DNA of 64,000 nt from Marispirochaeta aestuarii (GCF_002087085.1 NZ_MWQY01000015.1:1-64000), one strand, 5' to 3'; shown: positions 1 to 8,080, counted from the stretch's first letter. The notes: generated by a model not told the origin, from the letters alone. Program-made: numbers and translations.

Positions 1-24
1 TAACCTATAGCACATGTAAATTTA

Positions 25-60
25 AAAAGGGACTGCCTACTTAATAGACAGCCCCTTTTA
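25..60. terminator. Intrinsic terminator, probably bidirectional
   Basis: An imperfect stem-loop has an A-run on its left arm and a CCCCTTTT right arm, so it ends in a T-tract on either strand. It probably ends a transcript entering from outside the window on the left. Confidence 0.65.
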
Positions 61-69
61 CTATATAGA

Positions 70-196
70 GAAGGGAATCGAAACAAGTGAGCGCGGGCCG
101 CACAGGCCCGGAAGCGCGGCACGATGCCGCGCGCCAGCGAACGCGGCGGCTCGAAGGGAGTCGTCACGATGACGACGACCGGAGAGGATTCCCTTC
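70..196. repeat. GC-rich nested inverted-repeat element
   Basis: A 127-bp block is bounded by a perfect 10-bp inverted repeat, GAAGGGAATC at 70-79 and GATTCCCTTC at 187-196. Three perfect inner hairpins lie inside: CGGGCC/GGCCCG at 94-110, GCGCGGCA/TGCCGCGC at 114-132 and GTCGTCA/TGACGAC at 161-177, the last two both closing on CGA. The block is much richer in GC than the flanks. It lies between two terminators and has no convincing gene. It could be a structured RNA with a closing stem, or a small palindromic mobile element of the REP/MITE kind. I could not match it to a known family. Confidence 0.6.
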
Positions 197-208
197 GCTC
201 GCTGACTT

Positions 209-234
209 AAAAGCCTCCCGTCAGGGAGGCTTTT
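209..234. terminator. Intrinsic terminator, bidirectional
   Basis: A perfect 11-bp stem, AAAAGCCTCCC with GGGAGGCTTTT around a four-base loop, gives a T-tract on both strands. It starts 6 bases past the stop of the enolase-superfamily gene on the minus strand and could also end any plus-strand transcript of the element at 70-196. Confidence 0.85.
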
Positions 235-239
235 ATTGT

Positions 240-1382
240 CTACATTCCCTTCGGCCGGTACTTCTCGAAAATTTCCTCGTTGATCCGCATTCCCAGGCCG
301 GGCTCATCAGGCACGGGCACATATCCATCCCTGGCTATACAGCAATCGCCGTAGAGTTCCCGCCGCAGCTTGTAGGAACCGCCGGAAGTAATGTACTCCG
401 CCGCCAGGGTATTTTCACAGGAGGCCAGCAGGTGGATGCTCGCAGGAACCCCCACTGTGGCATGGATATGGGGAGCCAGGGGAATGTTTGCCGCACTGGC
501 CATGGAAGCGATCTTCTTTGTTTCGGTTATGCCGCCTGCGTGGATGATGTCGGGCTGGATGATGTTGACCGCACGCTTTGAGAAGATTTCCCTGAACTCG
601 TAGCGGGTATAGTAGTTTTCTCCAGCCGCGATGGGGGTCGCCACGTTCTGTACCAGCGCTGCCATACCGTCAAGATCGTTTATGGGGAGGGGCTCCTCAA
701 GAAAGGTCAGATCAAAGGCCGCAAGTTCGCCGGCGATCTTGAGAACGTCGTGGTATGAGTAGCTCTGGTTGGCATCCACCATGATTCCCGGCTCGGGGCC
801 CAAGGCTTTTCTGACCGCCTCAAGGTTCTTCAGGTCTTCACTCCTGCCGAAGCCGACCTTCATTTTTACCCCCTTGAAGCCCTGGTCGGCGTAACTCTTA
901 GCCTCATCTGCACATTCCTGTGGTGTCAGAGGCCGCCCTTCCTTGCCGAAGAATCCCGAGGCGTAGGCTGGAATCTTATCGACCGCTTTACCCCCCAGGA
1001 GGTTCCAGACCGAGGTCTTGAGGATCTTCCCTGTCAGGTCCCAGAGGGCAATATCGATTCCCGCGACCGCAGTAACAACGGCGCCTTTCTGGCCCAGGGC
1101 GTAGGAGCCTGTGCCGCGGCCCAGCATCTTTTCATAAAGACCTTCCCGGTTGAAGGGATCTTCTCCCATTATGATGTGCTTGAGCTTGTGATCCACCATG
1201 GCTGTGAAGATGGGGATGCCTCCACCGTGGATGGGACCGATTTCTCCGTAACCTGAAGTCCCGTCGGATGCTGTTATTTTTACGATGACTGTATTCCAGC
1301 TGTCCCATACTCCGGTGGCGTCCCTTGCGGGAACATCCAGAGGAAAGGCAACCGGGAAAGCTTCTACCTTGGTAATGTGCAT
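240..1382 (-). CDS. Mandelate racemase/muconate lactonizing family enzyme (enolase superfamily)
   Basis: A sugar-acid dehydratase or racemase of the enolase superfamily, 380 residues. The KxK motif K173-M-K175 is present. Metal-ligand acids are seen at D203, E229 (in LEEPL) and E255 (in AAGENY), followed by D278 and H305/H307 (in APHIHA), as expected for the mandelate racemase subgroup with its His/Asp dyad. Family knowledge: these enzymes abstract the alpha proton of a carboxylate bound to magnesium. The exact substrate cannot be told from sequence. The start at 1382 is preferred over an upstream in-frame ATG at 1427 because it has a GGAG Shine-Dalgarno sequence and begins with the family's usual MxITKVE opening. 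The gene is divergent from the ThiF-AOR operon and ends at a strong terminator. Confidence 0.88.
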   Translation of the reverse strand: MHITKVEAFPVAFPLDVPARDATGVWDSWNTVIVKITASDGTSGYGEIGPIHGGGIPIFTAMVDHKLKHIIMGEDPFNREGLYEKMLGRGTGSYALGQKGAVVTAVAGIDIALWDLTGKILKTSVWNLLGGKAVDKIPAYASGFFGKEGRPLTPQECADEAKSYADQGFKGVKMKVGFGRSEDLKNLEAVRKALGPEPGIMVDANQSYSYHDVLKIAGELAAFDLTFLEEPLPINDLDGMAALVQNVATPIAAGENYYTRYEFREIFSKRAVNIIQPDIIHAGGITETKKIASMASAANIPLAPHIHATVGVPASIHLLASCENTLAAEYITSGGSYKLRRELYGDCCIARDGYVPVPDEPGLGMRINEEIFEKYRPKGM

Positions 1383-1490
1383 GCTTCTCCGCCTTTGTCG
1401 CTTTATGCTTAACGGGGATGATATCATACAAAAATATAATCTGAATAGTAATAAAATCAGCTATTTGGAGATATTGAGTCCAATTCTGGT

Positions 1491-1519
1491 TTGACAGCTG
1501 AAGATTGCACCACTATTAT
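1491..1519 (+). promoter_or_regulatory. Sigma-70-type promoter for the thiF-moaD-aor operon
   Basis: TTGACA at 1491-1496 and TATTAT at 1514-1519 are separated by exactly 17 bases, 20 bases before the thiF start. An imperfect palindrome, TTGGA-N9-TCCAA at 1465-1483, lies just upstream and resembles the half-sites of the operator before aor. Confidence 0.7.
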
Positions 1520-1539
1520 AAACGTAACGGATACATTTC

Positions 1540-2316
1540 ATGGGTGAACATTACTATCAGGGCAATATCTCGAAGGAACGGTATGACCGGCAGTTGAGTA
1601 TCCCCGGTTGGGGGTCCGAAGCTCAACGGAGGATTGCCGCCTCCCGGGTCGGAATCGCCGGAGCCGGAGGGCTCGGATCTCCCGCAGCCCTCTATCTGGC
1701 AGCCGCCGGAGTTGGAGCTCTGGTTATCTGCGATTCCCACACAGTGGATATCTCCAATCTTAACCGGCAGATTCTGTATAGCTCCGCCGATGTCGGAATG
1801 GAAAAAACCGGGCTTGCACAGGAGCGGCTCAGAGGCTTGAATCCCGAGGTAGAAGTGGAAAGATTCCAGGGACGGCTTAAGGACGAAAATATCGATGGAA
1901 TTTTTGCCGATTGTGATCTGATCCTTGACTGCCTGGACAACCTGGAATCCCGGCAGATGCTGAACCGCTACTGCTGGCGCACGGGAAAGCCACTGCTCCA
2001 TGCGGGAATCCGTGAATTTTACGGCGAACTGCTTCTGGTCGATCCCCCGGACACTCCCTGCCTTGCCTGTTTTCTTCCGGAAAGTGAAAAGAAAAAGGAG
2101 GGACCTCCCCCGGTAAGCGGTCCGGTGGCCGGGGTCCTTGGAAGCATGCAGGCCGTGGAGGCCCTCAAGTTTCTGGGGAAAATCGCTCCCACAGGCAGTA
2201 TGGGCAGGCTCCTGCTTGTAGATCTGGTCAGTATGAGTATGGACAGCGTTCCTATTTCCCGGCGCCACGGGTGTCCGGTGTGTTCCCCTGATTCTCATAT
2301 CAATACGGGAGACTGA
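1540..2316 (+). CDS. ThiF/MoeB/HesA-family adenylyltransferase
   Basis: An E1-like enzyme of 258 residues that activates the C-terminal Gly-Gly of a small sulfur-carrier protein by adenylation. Visible features are the RYDRQL opening, the nucleotide-binding GAGGLGSP motif near residue 40, the DNLNRQ-type adenylation loop (ISNLNRQ), and two Cys pairs (CLAC and CPVC) expected to bind zinc. There is no C-terminal rhodanese domain. The next gene, two bases on, encodes the likely partner, a small protein ending in Gly-Gly, and after it comes a tungsten/pterin oxidoreductase. I infer it serves molybdopterin or tungstopterin sulfur transfer (MoeB-like) rather than thiamine synthesis, because no thiamine gene is near. 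It starts the operon, under the promoter at 1491-1519. Confidence 0.85.
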   Translation: MGEHYYQGNISKERYDRQLSIPGWGSEAQRRIAASRVGIAGAGGLGSPAALYLAAAGVGALVICDSHTVDISNLNRQILYSSADVGMEKTGLAQERLRGLNPEVEVERFQGRLKDENIDGIFADCDLILDCLDNLESRQMLNRYCWRTGKPLLHAGIREFYGELLLVDPPDTPCLACFLPESEKKKEGPPPVSGPVAGVLGSMQAVEALKFLGKIAPTGSMGRLLLVDLVSMSMDSVPISRRHGCPVCSPDSHINTGD

Positions 2317-2318
2317 CT

Positions 2319-2582
2319 GTGTTACAGACTGATTTTGAACTCAGCTTTGCCGGAGCTTTTCGAATGATAACTAAAAAGCGGAGTACCGCAGTGAGTATTC
2401 CCCTCTCCGGCGATGTGAGGGATTACGAGCGCATCTGCAACGTCGTGAGCGGATACGTTACAGACAGCATTCCCTACATTATCCTGCGGGACGGTCAGAA
2501 CCTTGAGGAGCTGATCAAGTCCGGCGAAAGAATCCGCAGCAACGATTCCCTCACTGTCGTTCCCCTGATTCTCGGGGGCTGA
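2319..2582 (+). CDS. MoaD/ThiS-like sulfur-carrier protein
   Basis: An 87-residue beta-grasp-like protein ending in LILGG. A terminal Gly-Gly is the hallmark of ubiquitin-like sulfur carriers, which become adenylated by a ThiF/MoeB enzyme and then thiocarboxylated. It starts at a GTG two bases after the thiF stop, with GGGAG about 7 bases upstream, so the two are translationally coupled. Lying between a ThiF homologue and an aldehyde:ferredoxin oxidoreductase, it is most simply a dedicated MoaD-type subunit for the pterin cofactor of that enzyme. Small MoaD-like genes next to such oxidoreductases are a known arrangement. A ThiS role cannot be excluded from sequence alone. Confidence 0.8.
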   Translation: MLQTDFELSFAGAFRMITKKRSTAVSIPLSGDVRDYERICNVVSGYVTDSIPYIILRDGQNLEELIKSGERIRSNDSLTVVPLILGG

Positions 2583-2631
2583 CGACACAGATATTCTTCT
2601 TGACATCTCACTGGGATGCTGTACCATGGTT

Positions 2632-2657
2632 TATAATTGGTAAACCAATTACCAATT
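2632..2657 (+). promoter_or_regulatory. Internal promoter and palindromic operator before aor
   Basis: A TATAAT -10 box at 2632-2637 overlaps a perfect inverted repeat, AATTGGTAA-N5-TTACCAATT at 2635-2657. Its TGGT...ACCA character fits operators of FadR-type GntR repressors, and such a regulator is encoded downstream in the same operon. No good -35 box sits 17 bases upstream; a TTGACA at 2600-2605 is 26 bases away. Repression by the operon's own GntR protein is inference. Confidence 0.6.
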
Positions 2658-2687
2658 TCTTGTGATAAAACAATTCGGAGTAGAGCC

Positions 2688-4409
2688 GTGGAACGAAGAA
2701 TCATCGAGATCGATCTGTCCGCAAAAACAGTCAAGGAATCACCTCTGCCGGAAAATTACCGGCATCTGGGAGGCCGGGGGCTTACCTCCAGTATCCTGTC
2801 GGAGGAACTCGATCCCCTCTCTCATCCCCTGAGCGCTGCGAATACCTTTGTAATCGCCCCGGGATTGCTGGCTGGCACCGCTCTGTCCAGCTGCAACCGG
2901 CTGTCCGTGGGGGCAAAGAGCCCGCTGACGGGAGGAATAAAGGAGAGCAACAGCGGCGGAGTTACCGGCTATCGGCTGGGAAAACTCGGTATCGGTGCTG
3001 TCAAACTGACCGGGGTTTATGAGGACGGTGATTGTTCCTGGGGAATCAAAATTTCCGCCGACGGGGTCTCTTTTGAGGATCTGCAGGAAATTTCCGGCAG
3101 GGGTACCTACGACAGCGCCGGGTATCTGCTTGAAAAGTACGGAAAAAACGCCGGCCTCATCATAACCGGCCCCGCCGGGGAGATGCGCCTCGCCTCCGCC
3201 TGTCTCAGTGTTAACGATATGGAGGGTGAGCCCTGCAGGAACCTGGGACGCGGCGGTATGGGTGCGGTTCTCGGAAGCAAGGGGATCAAGGCTATTATCG
3301 TGGACGACAGTGCAGCCTTGCCTCCTGATGCGACGGATCCTGAGGCTCTCAAGGAACTGATCAAGAAGTTCGCGTCCATGCTCAGGGAACATCCGGTTAC
3401 AGGAGGCAAGTTCGCAGAGTACGGAACGGTCATGAACATCGCCGCCCTGGACGCCCTGGGGGGACTTCCGACCCGTAACTTCAGCAAAGGGAGCTTTTCC
3501 GGGGCTCAATCCATCAATGCAGAAACCCTGCGGGATACGATACGGGAACGCGGAGGCCTGGGAGCTCATGCCTGCATGCCCGGCTGCGTAATCCGCTGTT
3601 CCAACAAGTATGTGGCAGCCGACGGAACTCCCCTTGTGGGATCGGTGGACTATGAAACCGTCTGCCTTCTGGGGTCCAATCTGGAGATAGCCAGTCTTGA
3701 CCAGGTGGCTGAATTGAACAGGCTCTGTAATGATATCGGCGTGGACACTATCGAGACGGGGGTCGCCATTGGAGTTCTGGCCGAGGCTGGACTTGTCTCC
3801 TTTGGGGATTTTGAAGCCATCCGGTCGCTTCTGGAAGAACTGAAACAGGGAACTCCCCTTGGGCGTCTGGTGGGTTCAGGCGCGGAAATCTGCGGCCGGG
3901 TCTACGGCGTACGCCGGGTCCCCACGGTGAAGGGACAGGGGATGGCCGCCTACGATCCACGGGTTATAAAGGGGATGGGCCTTACATACAGCAGGTCCGC
4001 CATGGGTGCGGACCATACCGCCGGCAATGCCATTACCCTGGGAATTGATCATTCCGATCCGGACGTACAGCTGGAGCCGGTCAGGGAACTCCATGTGCGT
4101 ACCATGGTGCTGGACATGCTTGGGGCATGCATCTTCACCGGTCGGGTTTCCCTGGACAAAACAGAAATCCTGGAAGAGATGGTCCGGGTTCTTCACGGCT
4201 GGAACGCGGATTTTGACGATCTGCGGGGGATTGCCAGGGAAATTCTCCTCAAAGAAGAGGACTTCAACCGCAGGGCGGGACTCTCAAAACCCCACGACAG
4301 GCTCCCGCGCTTCATGTACGAGGAGAAGCTCGAACCCACCGGTGAGGTCTACAATATACCCGATGAAACCACGGACCGGCTCTTCGATTTTTCCGGCAGC
4401 GGAGCCTGA
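2688..4409 (+). CDS. Aldehyde:ferredoxin oxidoreductase (tungsten enzyme family)
   Basis: A 573-residue member of the AOR family, which interconverts aldehydes and carboxylic acids with ferredoxin as electron carrier and holds a tungsten bis-pterin centre and a 4Fe-4S cluster. The LGGRGL motif lies near the N terminus. Cluster-ligand cysteines appear as HACMPGCVIRC (C296, C300, C304) and a later C481 in LGACIFTG. The GTG at 2688 is chosen as start because it follows GGAG by 7 bases and gives the usual N terminus (ERRIIEIDLS). The longer frame would start at a TTG inside the promoter/operator at 2632-2657. Its stop overlaps the next start as TGAATG. The neighbours suggest an acid/aldehyde/alcohol pathway. 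The substrate is unknown. Confidence 0.9.
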   Translation: MERRIIEIDLSAKTVKESPLPENYRHLGGRGLTSSILSEELDPLSHPLSAANTFVIAPGLLAGTALSSCNRLSVGAKSPLTGGIKESNSGGVTGYRLGKLGIGAVKLTGVYEDGDCSWGIKISADGVSFEDLQEISGRGTYDSAGYLLEKYGKNAGLIITGPAGEMRLASACLSVNDMEGEPCRNLGRGGMGAVLGSKGIKAIIVDDSAALPPDATDPEALKELIKKFASMLREHPVTGGKFAEYGTVMNIAALDALGGLPTRNFSKGSFSGAQSINAETLRDTIRERGGLGAHACMPGCVIRCSNKYVAADGTPLVGSVDYETVCLLGSNLEIASLDQVAELNRLCNDIGVDTIETGVAIGVLAEAGLVSFGDFEAIRSLLEELKQGTPLGRLVGSGAEICGRVYGVRRVPTVKGQGMAAYDPRVIKGMGLTYSRSAMGADHTAGNAITLGIDHSDPDVQLEPVRELHVRTMVLDMLGACIFTGRVSLDKTEILEEMVRVLHGWNADFDDLRGIAREILLKEEDFNRRAGLSKPHDRLPRFMYEEKLEPTGEVYNIPDETTDRLFDFSGSGA

Positions 4410-5129
4410 ATGGCAGACAGGCAGAAGATTGAACATTTCAAACGGATCAATGTGGAGAAACCGGCGGATATCATTATCCGCCAGATCCGGGAACTGATCC
4501 TTAACGGCGTCTACAAAGCGGAGGAACGATTGCCCTCTGAGCGGGAATTGGCGGAACGCTTCGGAGTGGGGCGGGGACATGTGAGGGAGGCAATCCGTCG
4601 TCTGGAATTCTATGGAGTTCTAAGGACCGGTCCCCAGAGCGGAAGTTATGTTACCTCCCTGGGCATCAGAGCGCTGGACGGTCTTTTTACCAACATACTG
4701 GATCTGGAAAAGGAAGATTTTGCTTCACTGCTCGATACCAGGGAAATCCTGGAGATTCATGCAGCGGGACTCGCTGCTGAACGGGCGACCGAAGAAGAGC
4801 GTGAGACTCTGTCCGTAACTCATCGGGACTTTGAAGAGCGGGTTCGAAGAGGAGATGACGGTCTCGATGAGGATCTGCTGTTTCACATACGCATTGCCGG
4901 CGGCAGTCACAGCCCTGTTCTGCGATCCCTGATCAGTATTATGACGCCGGAAATACTCTCCCTTACCAGGGGACTGGAGGTGGCAGGGGGGATACGGAGC
5001 CGGGAAGCCCTGAGAGAACATGCGGCCATTCTCGATGCGATCATCTCCCGTGATCCCCGGGCCGCAAAGAAAACAATGGAAAATCATATGAAAGGGTCCC
5101 GGGTACGGGGCAATATACAGGAGAGATAG
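4410..5129 (+). CDS. GntR-family (FadR subfamily) transcriptional regulator
   Basis: A 239-residue repressor-type regulator. Residues 15-80 form the winged helix-turn-helix, with the signature LPSERELAERFGVGRGHVRE. The rest is an all-helical FCD effector domain, with DTREILE, HIRIAGGSHS and REHAAILDAI carrying the usual Asp/His metal-site residues. FCD domains bind small organic acids, often through a metal, so the ligand may be an acid handled by this operon. It begins directly at the aor stop codon and is followed one base later by the alcohol dehydrogenase. The palindrome at 2635-2657 is the best candidate operator, giving autoregulation of aor, the regulator and the dehydrogenase. Confidence 0.9.
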   Translation: MADRQKIEHFKRINVEKPADIIIRQIRELILNGVYKAEERLPSERELAERFGVGRGHVREAIRRLEFYGVLRTGPQSGSYVTSLGIRALDGLFTNILDLEKEDFASLLDTREILEIHAAGLAAERATEEERETLSVTHRDFEERVRRGDDGLDEDLLFHIRIAGGSHSPVLRSLISIMTPEILSLTRGLEVAGGIRSREALREHAAILDAIISRDPRAAKKTMENHMKGSRVRGNIQER

Positions 5130-5130
5130 C

Positions 5131-6300
5131 ATGGCAGTAACGATAATCAACATGCCGACCCGGATCTACAACGGAACAGGCGCCCTTGAAGTACTGGCGG
5201 AGGAGGGACGAAGGCTGGGAAAAAAAGCCCTGATCGTCACCACCGGAAAGGATATGGAGAATTTCGGGTTGCTTCGGAAGGTCACAAACCGGCTTGAAGG
5301 GACCGGGGTCTCCGCCTCGGTCTTCAGTGCCGTTACCCCAAATCCGAAGACCTCGGAAATAGAGGCGGGGGTCAGGGCTTTTCTGGATGAAAAATGCGAT
5401 TTTCTTGTTTCCCTGGGTGGGGGTAGTTCCATTGACGCGGCCAAGAACATCTCCATGTGCGCAGCCAACGGGGCCTCGATTCACGACTTTCTGCCCCAGG
5501 GAGACAAGGTAGGTCTTGAAAAGCGGCGTGCGGTTCCCCACATCGCCATTCCCACAACAGCCGGTACCGGTTCCGAGGCAACAAAGACTGCCGTGGTCAG
5601 CAACGAGCGGAACCGCCAGAAGTACGGGGTCCGGCATGACTGTATCTACCCGATGGTCTCCATTGTTGACCCGGAGCTCATGCTGACGGTGCCGAAAAGC
5701 GTTACCGTCGACACCGGTATCGATGTCTTCTTCCACGCCATGGAGGGATACCTTTCAAACAAGGCGACCCGCTTCTCGGATATGGTCGCCCTTGAGTCCA
5801 TGAGGCTGGTGCGGGAGCATCTCCCCCGGGTCTATGAGGACGGCTCGGACCTTGATTCCCGCGCAACCATGGCCTGGGCCAGTACCCTGGGAGGAATCGC
5901 CCTGGACAATGCTATCTGTGTGGGGATTCACGGCCTGGGGCAGCCGGCGGGAGGATACGTCGATGCGGTACATGGAAAAAGTCTCTGTGCCGTCTATTAT
6001 TCCTATATGAAGTACACCTGGCAGTCGGACATCCCCCGCTATGCCGAGGTTGCGAGGATCCTTGGCGGAAACGACGGCGCAGAACGTGAAGCTGAACTTG
6101 CAGCAGCCTCCGCGGACCGTCTGCGGGCCTTTATTCGGCCCCTGGGTCTGGAGATCCGGCTTCGGGACCTGGGGATCGAAGAGTCGATGATTCCCGCCAT
6201 TGCCGAATCGGTCCTCAATACTACCCGCAGGACCCTGGAATGCTGCAAGATGGAGATCGGTTACGACGATATAGTTGCCATCTACAAGGAAGCCCTCTGA
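5131..6300 (+). CDS. Iron-containing alcohol dehydrogenase
   Basis: A 389-residue group III (Fe-ADH) dehydrogenase interconverting an alcohol and an aldehyde or ketone with NAD(P). Visible motifs are the dinucleotide-binding GGGSSIDAAK, the PTTAGTGSEAT loop, and metal-ligand segments DVFFHAMEGYLS, GIHGLGQ and DAVHGKSL, which supply the Asp and His ligands. It is the last gene of the operon. Together with the aldehyde:ferredoxin oxidoreductase it could reduce a carboxylic acid to an alcohol through the aldehyde, or run in reverse to recover ferredoxin electrons. Its last 19 bases overlap the end of the convergent transporter gene, so no terminator fits between them. Confidence 0.9.
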   Translation: MAVTIINMPTRIYNGTGALEVLAEEGRRLGKKALIVTTGKDMENFGLLRKVTNRLEGTGVSASVFSAVTPNPKTSEIEAGVRAFLDEKCDFLVSLGGGSSIDAAKNISMCAANGASIHDFLPQGDKVGLEKRRAVPHIAIPTTAGTGSEATKTAVVSNERNRQKYGVRHDCIYPMVSIVDPELMLTVPKSVTVDTGIDVFFHAMEGYLSNKATRFSDMVALESMRLVREHLPRVYEDGSDLDSRATMAWASTLGGIALDNAICVGIHGLGQPAGGYVDAVHGKSLCAVYYSYMKYTWQSDIPRYAEVARILGGNDGAEREAELAAASADRLRAFIRPLGLEIRLRDLGIEESMIPAIAESVLNTTRRTLECCKMEIGYDDIVAIYKEAL

Positions 6301-7280
6301 ACAAGATGGACCCGTAAGATGCCGGAAGAGATCAGCTGAATATGGTAGTAGAAGATCAGCGGCAGAATGACAAAGGCGTAATGTTCCGGATCACCACCGA
6401 ATACCGCGGCAGTCAGGGGCAGACCGAGGGCCAAGGTCTTATGGGAACCCACAAAGAGGGCGGTAATCCTGTTCCGACGGTCAAGGCCTGTTGTCCGTCC
6501 AAAACTGTGAATCATCACCAGGACCAGGGCGTTCAGAACAGAGAGAAATACCAGGGGGCCGGCGAAGAGCTGGAGGCTGGCGGACTCCAGTATTGCCTTT
6601 GAGGAACGGGCTACCGCGAAGTAAACCAGCAGAAATATGATCAGGTTGCTCAGGTTACCGATAAGCCCCTTGAAGCGGTCCATGTTTTTCCGCAGGGGAT
6701 ACCTGGCGCCCTGTCCGACAAGGATGGGGAGGATAATTGTTTTAACCAGGGATGCGTAAACCTCCGTCGGGGAGACCGCGGCGGAGGCTGTTTCTCCTGC
6801 GGGAATAAGAAGGGCAAAAAGCAGGGGAGTAAGCAGCACTGCGGCAATATTCGATACCGCTGCATTAAATACGGCAGCGGTTGTGTTTCCTCCCGAGACC
6901 TGGGAAAAAAAGATGCAGCTCGAGATAGTCGATGGCAGACAGGAGAGGGCAAGTATCCCGATTTGAATTGACGGATCAATAAACGTCCCCAGGGGAAGCA
7001 GCAGCAGCCAGGTCAGAAGGGGATAGACAAGGAAAATGAAGCCCTGAATAAAAAGGTGAAGCCGGAAATCCCTGAGATCCCGGATAATACGCTCGGTGGG
7101 AATTGAAATCCCCGAGAGAAAAAGCAGGATAAAGATCAGGAGCGGTTTGGCGGTTCCCCGGGGATTCAGTAATCCTTCTCCCCGGGGAAGGTACAGTCCA
7201 AAGGCAAAGCTTGCCAGGATGGCGGCGATAAACCAGTTTTTACGCATTACGTGTAGTGTTTTTGCTATGGCTCCGGTCAT
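6282..7280 (-). CDS. Bile-acid:sodium symporter-like (SBF-like) membrane transporter
   Basis: A 332-residue integral membrane protein with about nine to ten hydrophobic segments. It has the SBF/SLC10A7-like pattern, including the LPSTISSCIFFSQVSGGN segment, a Gly/Asn-rich crossover expected at the sodium site, and the later GSHKTLALGLPL. Relatives in bacteria are annotated as bile acid:sodium symporters, though the real substrates are usually other organic anions. It is convergent and overlapping with the alcohol dehydrogenase. A pirin-like gene lies 23 bases upstream on the same strand, so the two are likely co-transcribed. The substrate is unknown. Confidence 0.8.
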   Translation of the reverse strand: MTGAIAKTLHVMRKNWFIAAILASFAFGLYLPRGEGLLNPRGTAKPLLIFILLFLSGISIPTERIIRDLRDFRLHLFIQGFIFLVYPLLTWLLLLPLGTFIDPSIQIGILALSCLPSTISSCIFFSQVSGGNTTAAVFNAAVSNIAAVLLTPLLFALLIPAGETASAAVSPTEVYASLVKTIILPILVGQGARYPLRKNMDRFKGLIGNLSNLIIFLLVYFAVARSSKAILESASLQLFAGPLVFLSVLNALVLVMIHSFGRTTGLDRRNRITALFVGSHKTLALGLPLTAAVFGGDPEHYAFVILPLIFYYHIQLISSGILRVHLVQRASL

Positions 7281-7303
7281 GGCCCACCTTTGTAGCCCTT
7301 CAT

Positions 7304-8080
7304 TCAGAGCTCTGTCAATGCCGTGCCTGTTCCTCCGATCAGCAGCAGACGGACCTCCTCGGTTTCGGTGCTCAGGGATATTTCTTCGCCGCGGCTGTAA
7401 CGGATAAGCTCTGAACTCCGAATTATGGAACCCGAGGAGAAGTCCCGCAGTCCGCTGCCTTCCAGACAGTAGAGGAGAACCAGGAATTTCTCGGGAATCG
7501 AGATGTTCAGCGGTGTCAGCGGCGGTATGCTCACATCAAGGAACAATACAGTACCGGATTTGGCATAGAGGGGACCCCGCAGTCCTTCATATTCTCCGGC
7601 TATTACCCGGACGATGATACCATCTTCGCCCCGGTGCATGGGTATGGTTGCGTCGCGAATCTGGCAGCTTAAAGGCGGGACCCTTTCGAGTCCGGGAGAG
7701 CCGCTTGCGCGGACATGTACGGACCAGAACTCCTGGGATGGAGGAGTGGTAGATTCAAATTCCACATCCTTTTCTCCGGCGCTGCTTATCCAGAGGCAGC
7801 TCCCCGGGGACATTGATTCCTGAATGCCGCCGCTGGTTGTAAACTTTAGAGAGCCGCACAACAGGTAGGTAACTGTTGTCTCTCCGGGCCGACGGGTAAA
7901 GGGAAGCCTTTCTCCGGGGTCTTTGAAGGGGATTCTGTAATGGTGGCACTCTTCAAGGTGAAACAGCAGTGGAGTGTTGCCGACTCCGGAGAAAAACCGG
8001 CTGTTAAATCCTGTGCCGGTCTCCTCCTTAGTCGCCGCCTGATGAGAGATTTTCCGTATTCTGCGCAGTCCGCTGATCAT
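7304..8080 (-). CDS. Pirin-like bicupin protein
   Basis: A 258-residue protein with two cupin-like halves. The first contains VTYLLCGSLKFTTSGG and SPGSCLWISSAGE, at the place of the pirin core. The second contains VIAGEYEGLRGPLYA and LFLDVSIPP, typical of the pirin C-terminal half. Pirins are iron-binding bicupins, some with quercetinase activity, but the N-terminal His-rich metal motif (HPHRG-like) is not evident here, so catalysis is doubtful. No strong ribosome binding site precedes the ATG at 8080, so the start is uncertain. It is probably co-transcribed with the transporter downstream. Confidence 0.65.
   Translation of the reverse strand: MISGLRRIRKISHQAATKEETGTGFNSRFFSGVGNTPLLFHLEECHHYRIPFKDPGERLPFTRRPGETTVTYLLCGSLKFTTSGGIQESMSPGSCLWISSAGEKDVEFESTTPPSQEFWSVHVRASGSPGLERVPPLSCQIRDATIPMHRGEDGIIVRVIAGEYEGLRGPLYAKSGTVLFLDVSIPPLTPLNISIPEKFLVLLYCLEGSGLRDFSSGSIIRSSELIRYSRGEEISLSTETEEVRLLLIGGTGTALTEL

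Noticed and set aside
156-171. 16-base sequence identical to 16612-16627 in the ribulokinase gene
   Set aside because: About one such match is expected by chance in a window this size counting both strands, and the flanks differ.
70-196. Integron attC site
   Set aside because: The element is palindromic but its ends lack the GTT/AAC core boxes, and no integrase gene is in the window.
87-581. Open reading frame of 164 codons on the plus strand
   Set aside because: It runs through the GC-rich hairpin element and antisense to the enolase-superfamily gene, has no ribosome binding site and resembles no protein.
1383-1539. Molybdenum/tungsten cofactor riboswitch before thiF
   Set aside because: The gap holds a plain promoter directly before the gene with a short leader; there is no room for the aptamer.
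2599-2637. TTGACA-TATAAT pair as a standard promoter before the oxidoreductase
   Set aside because: The two boxes are 26 bases apart, too far for a normal sigma-70 promoter; only the -10 box is kept.
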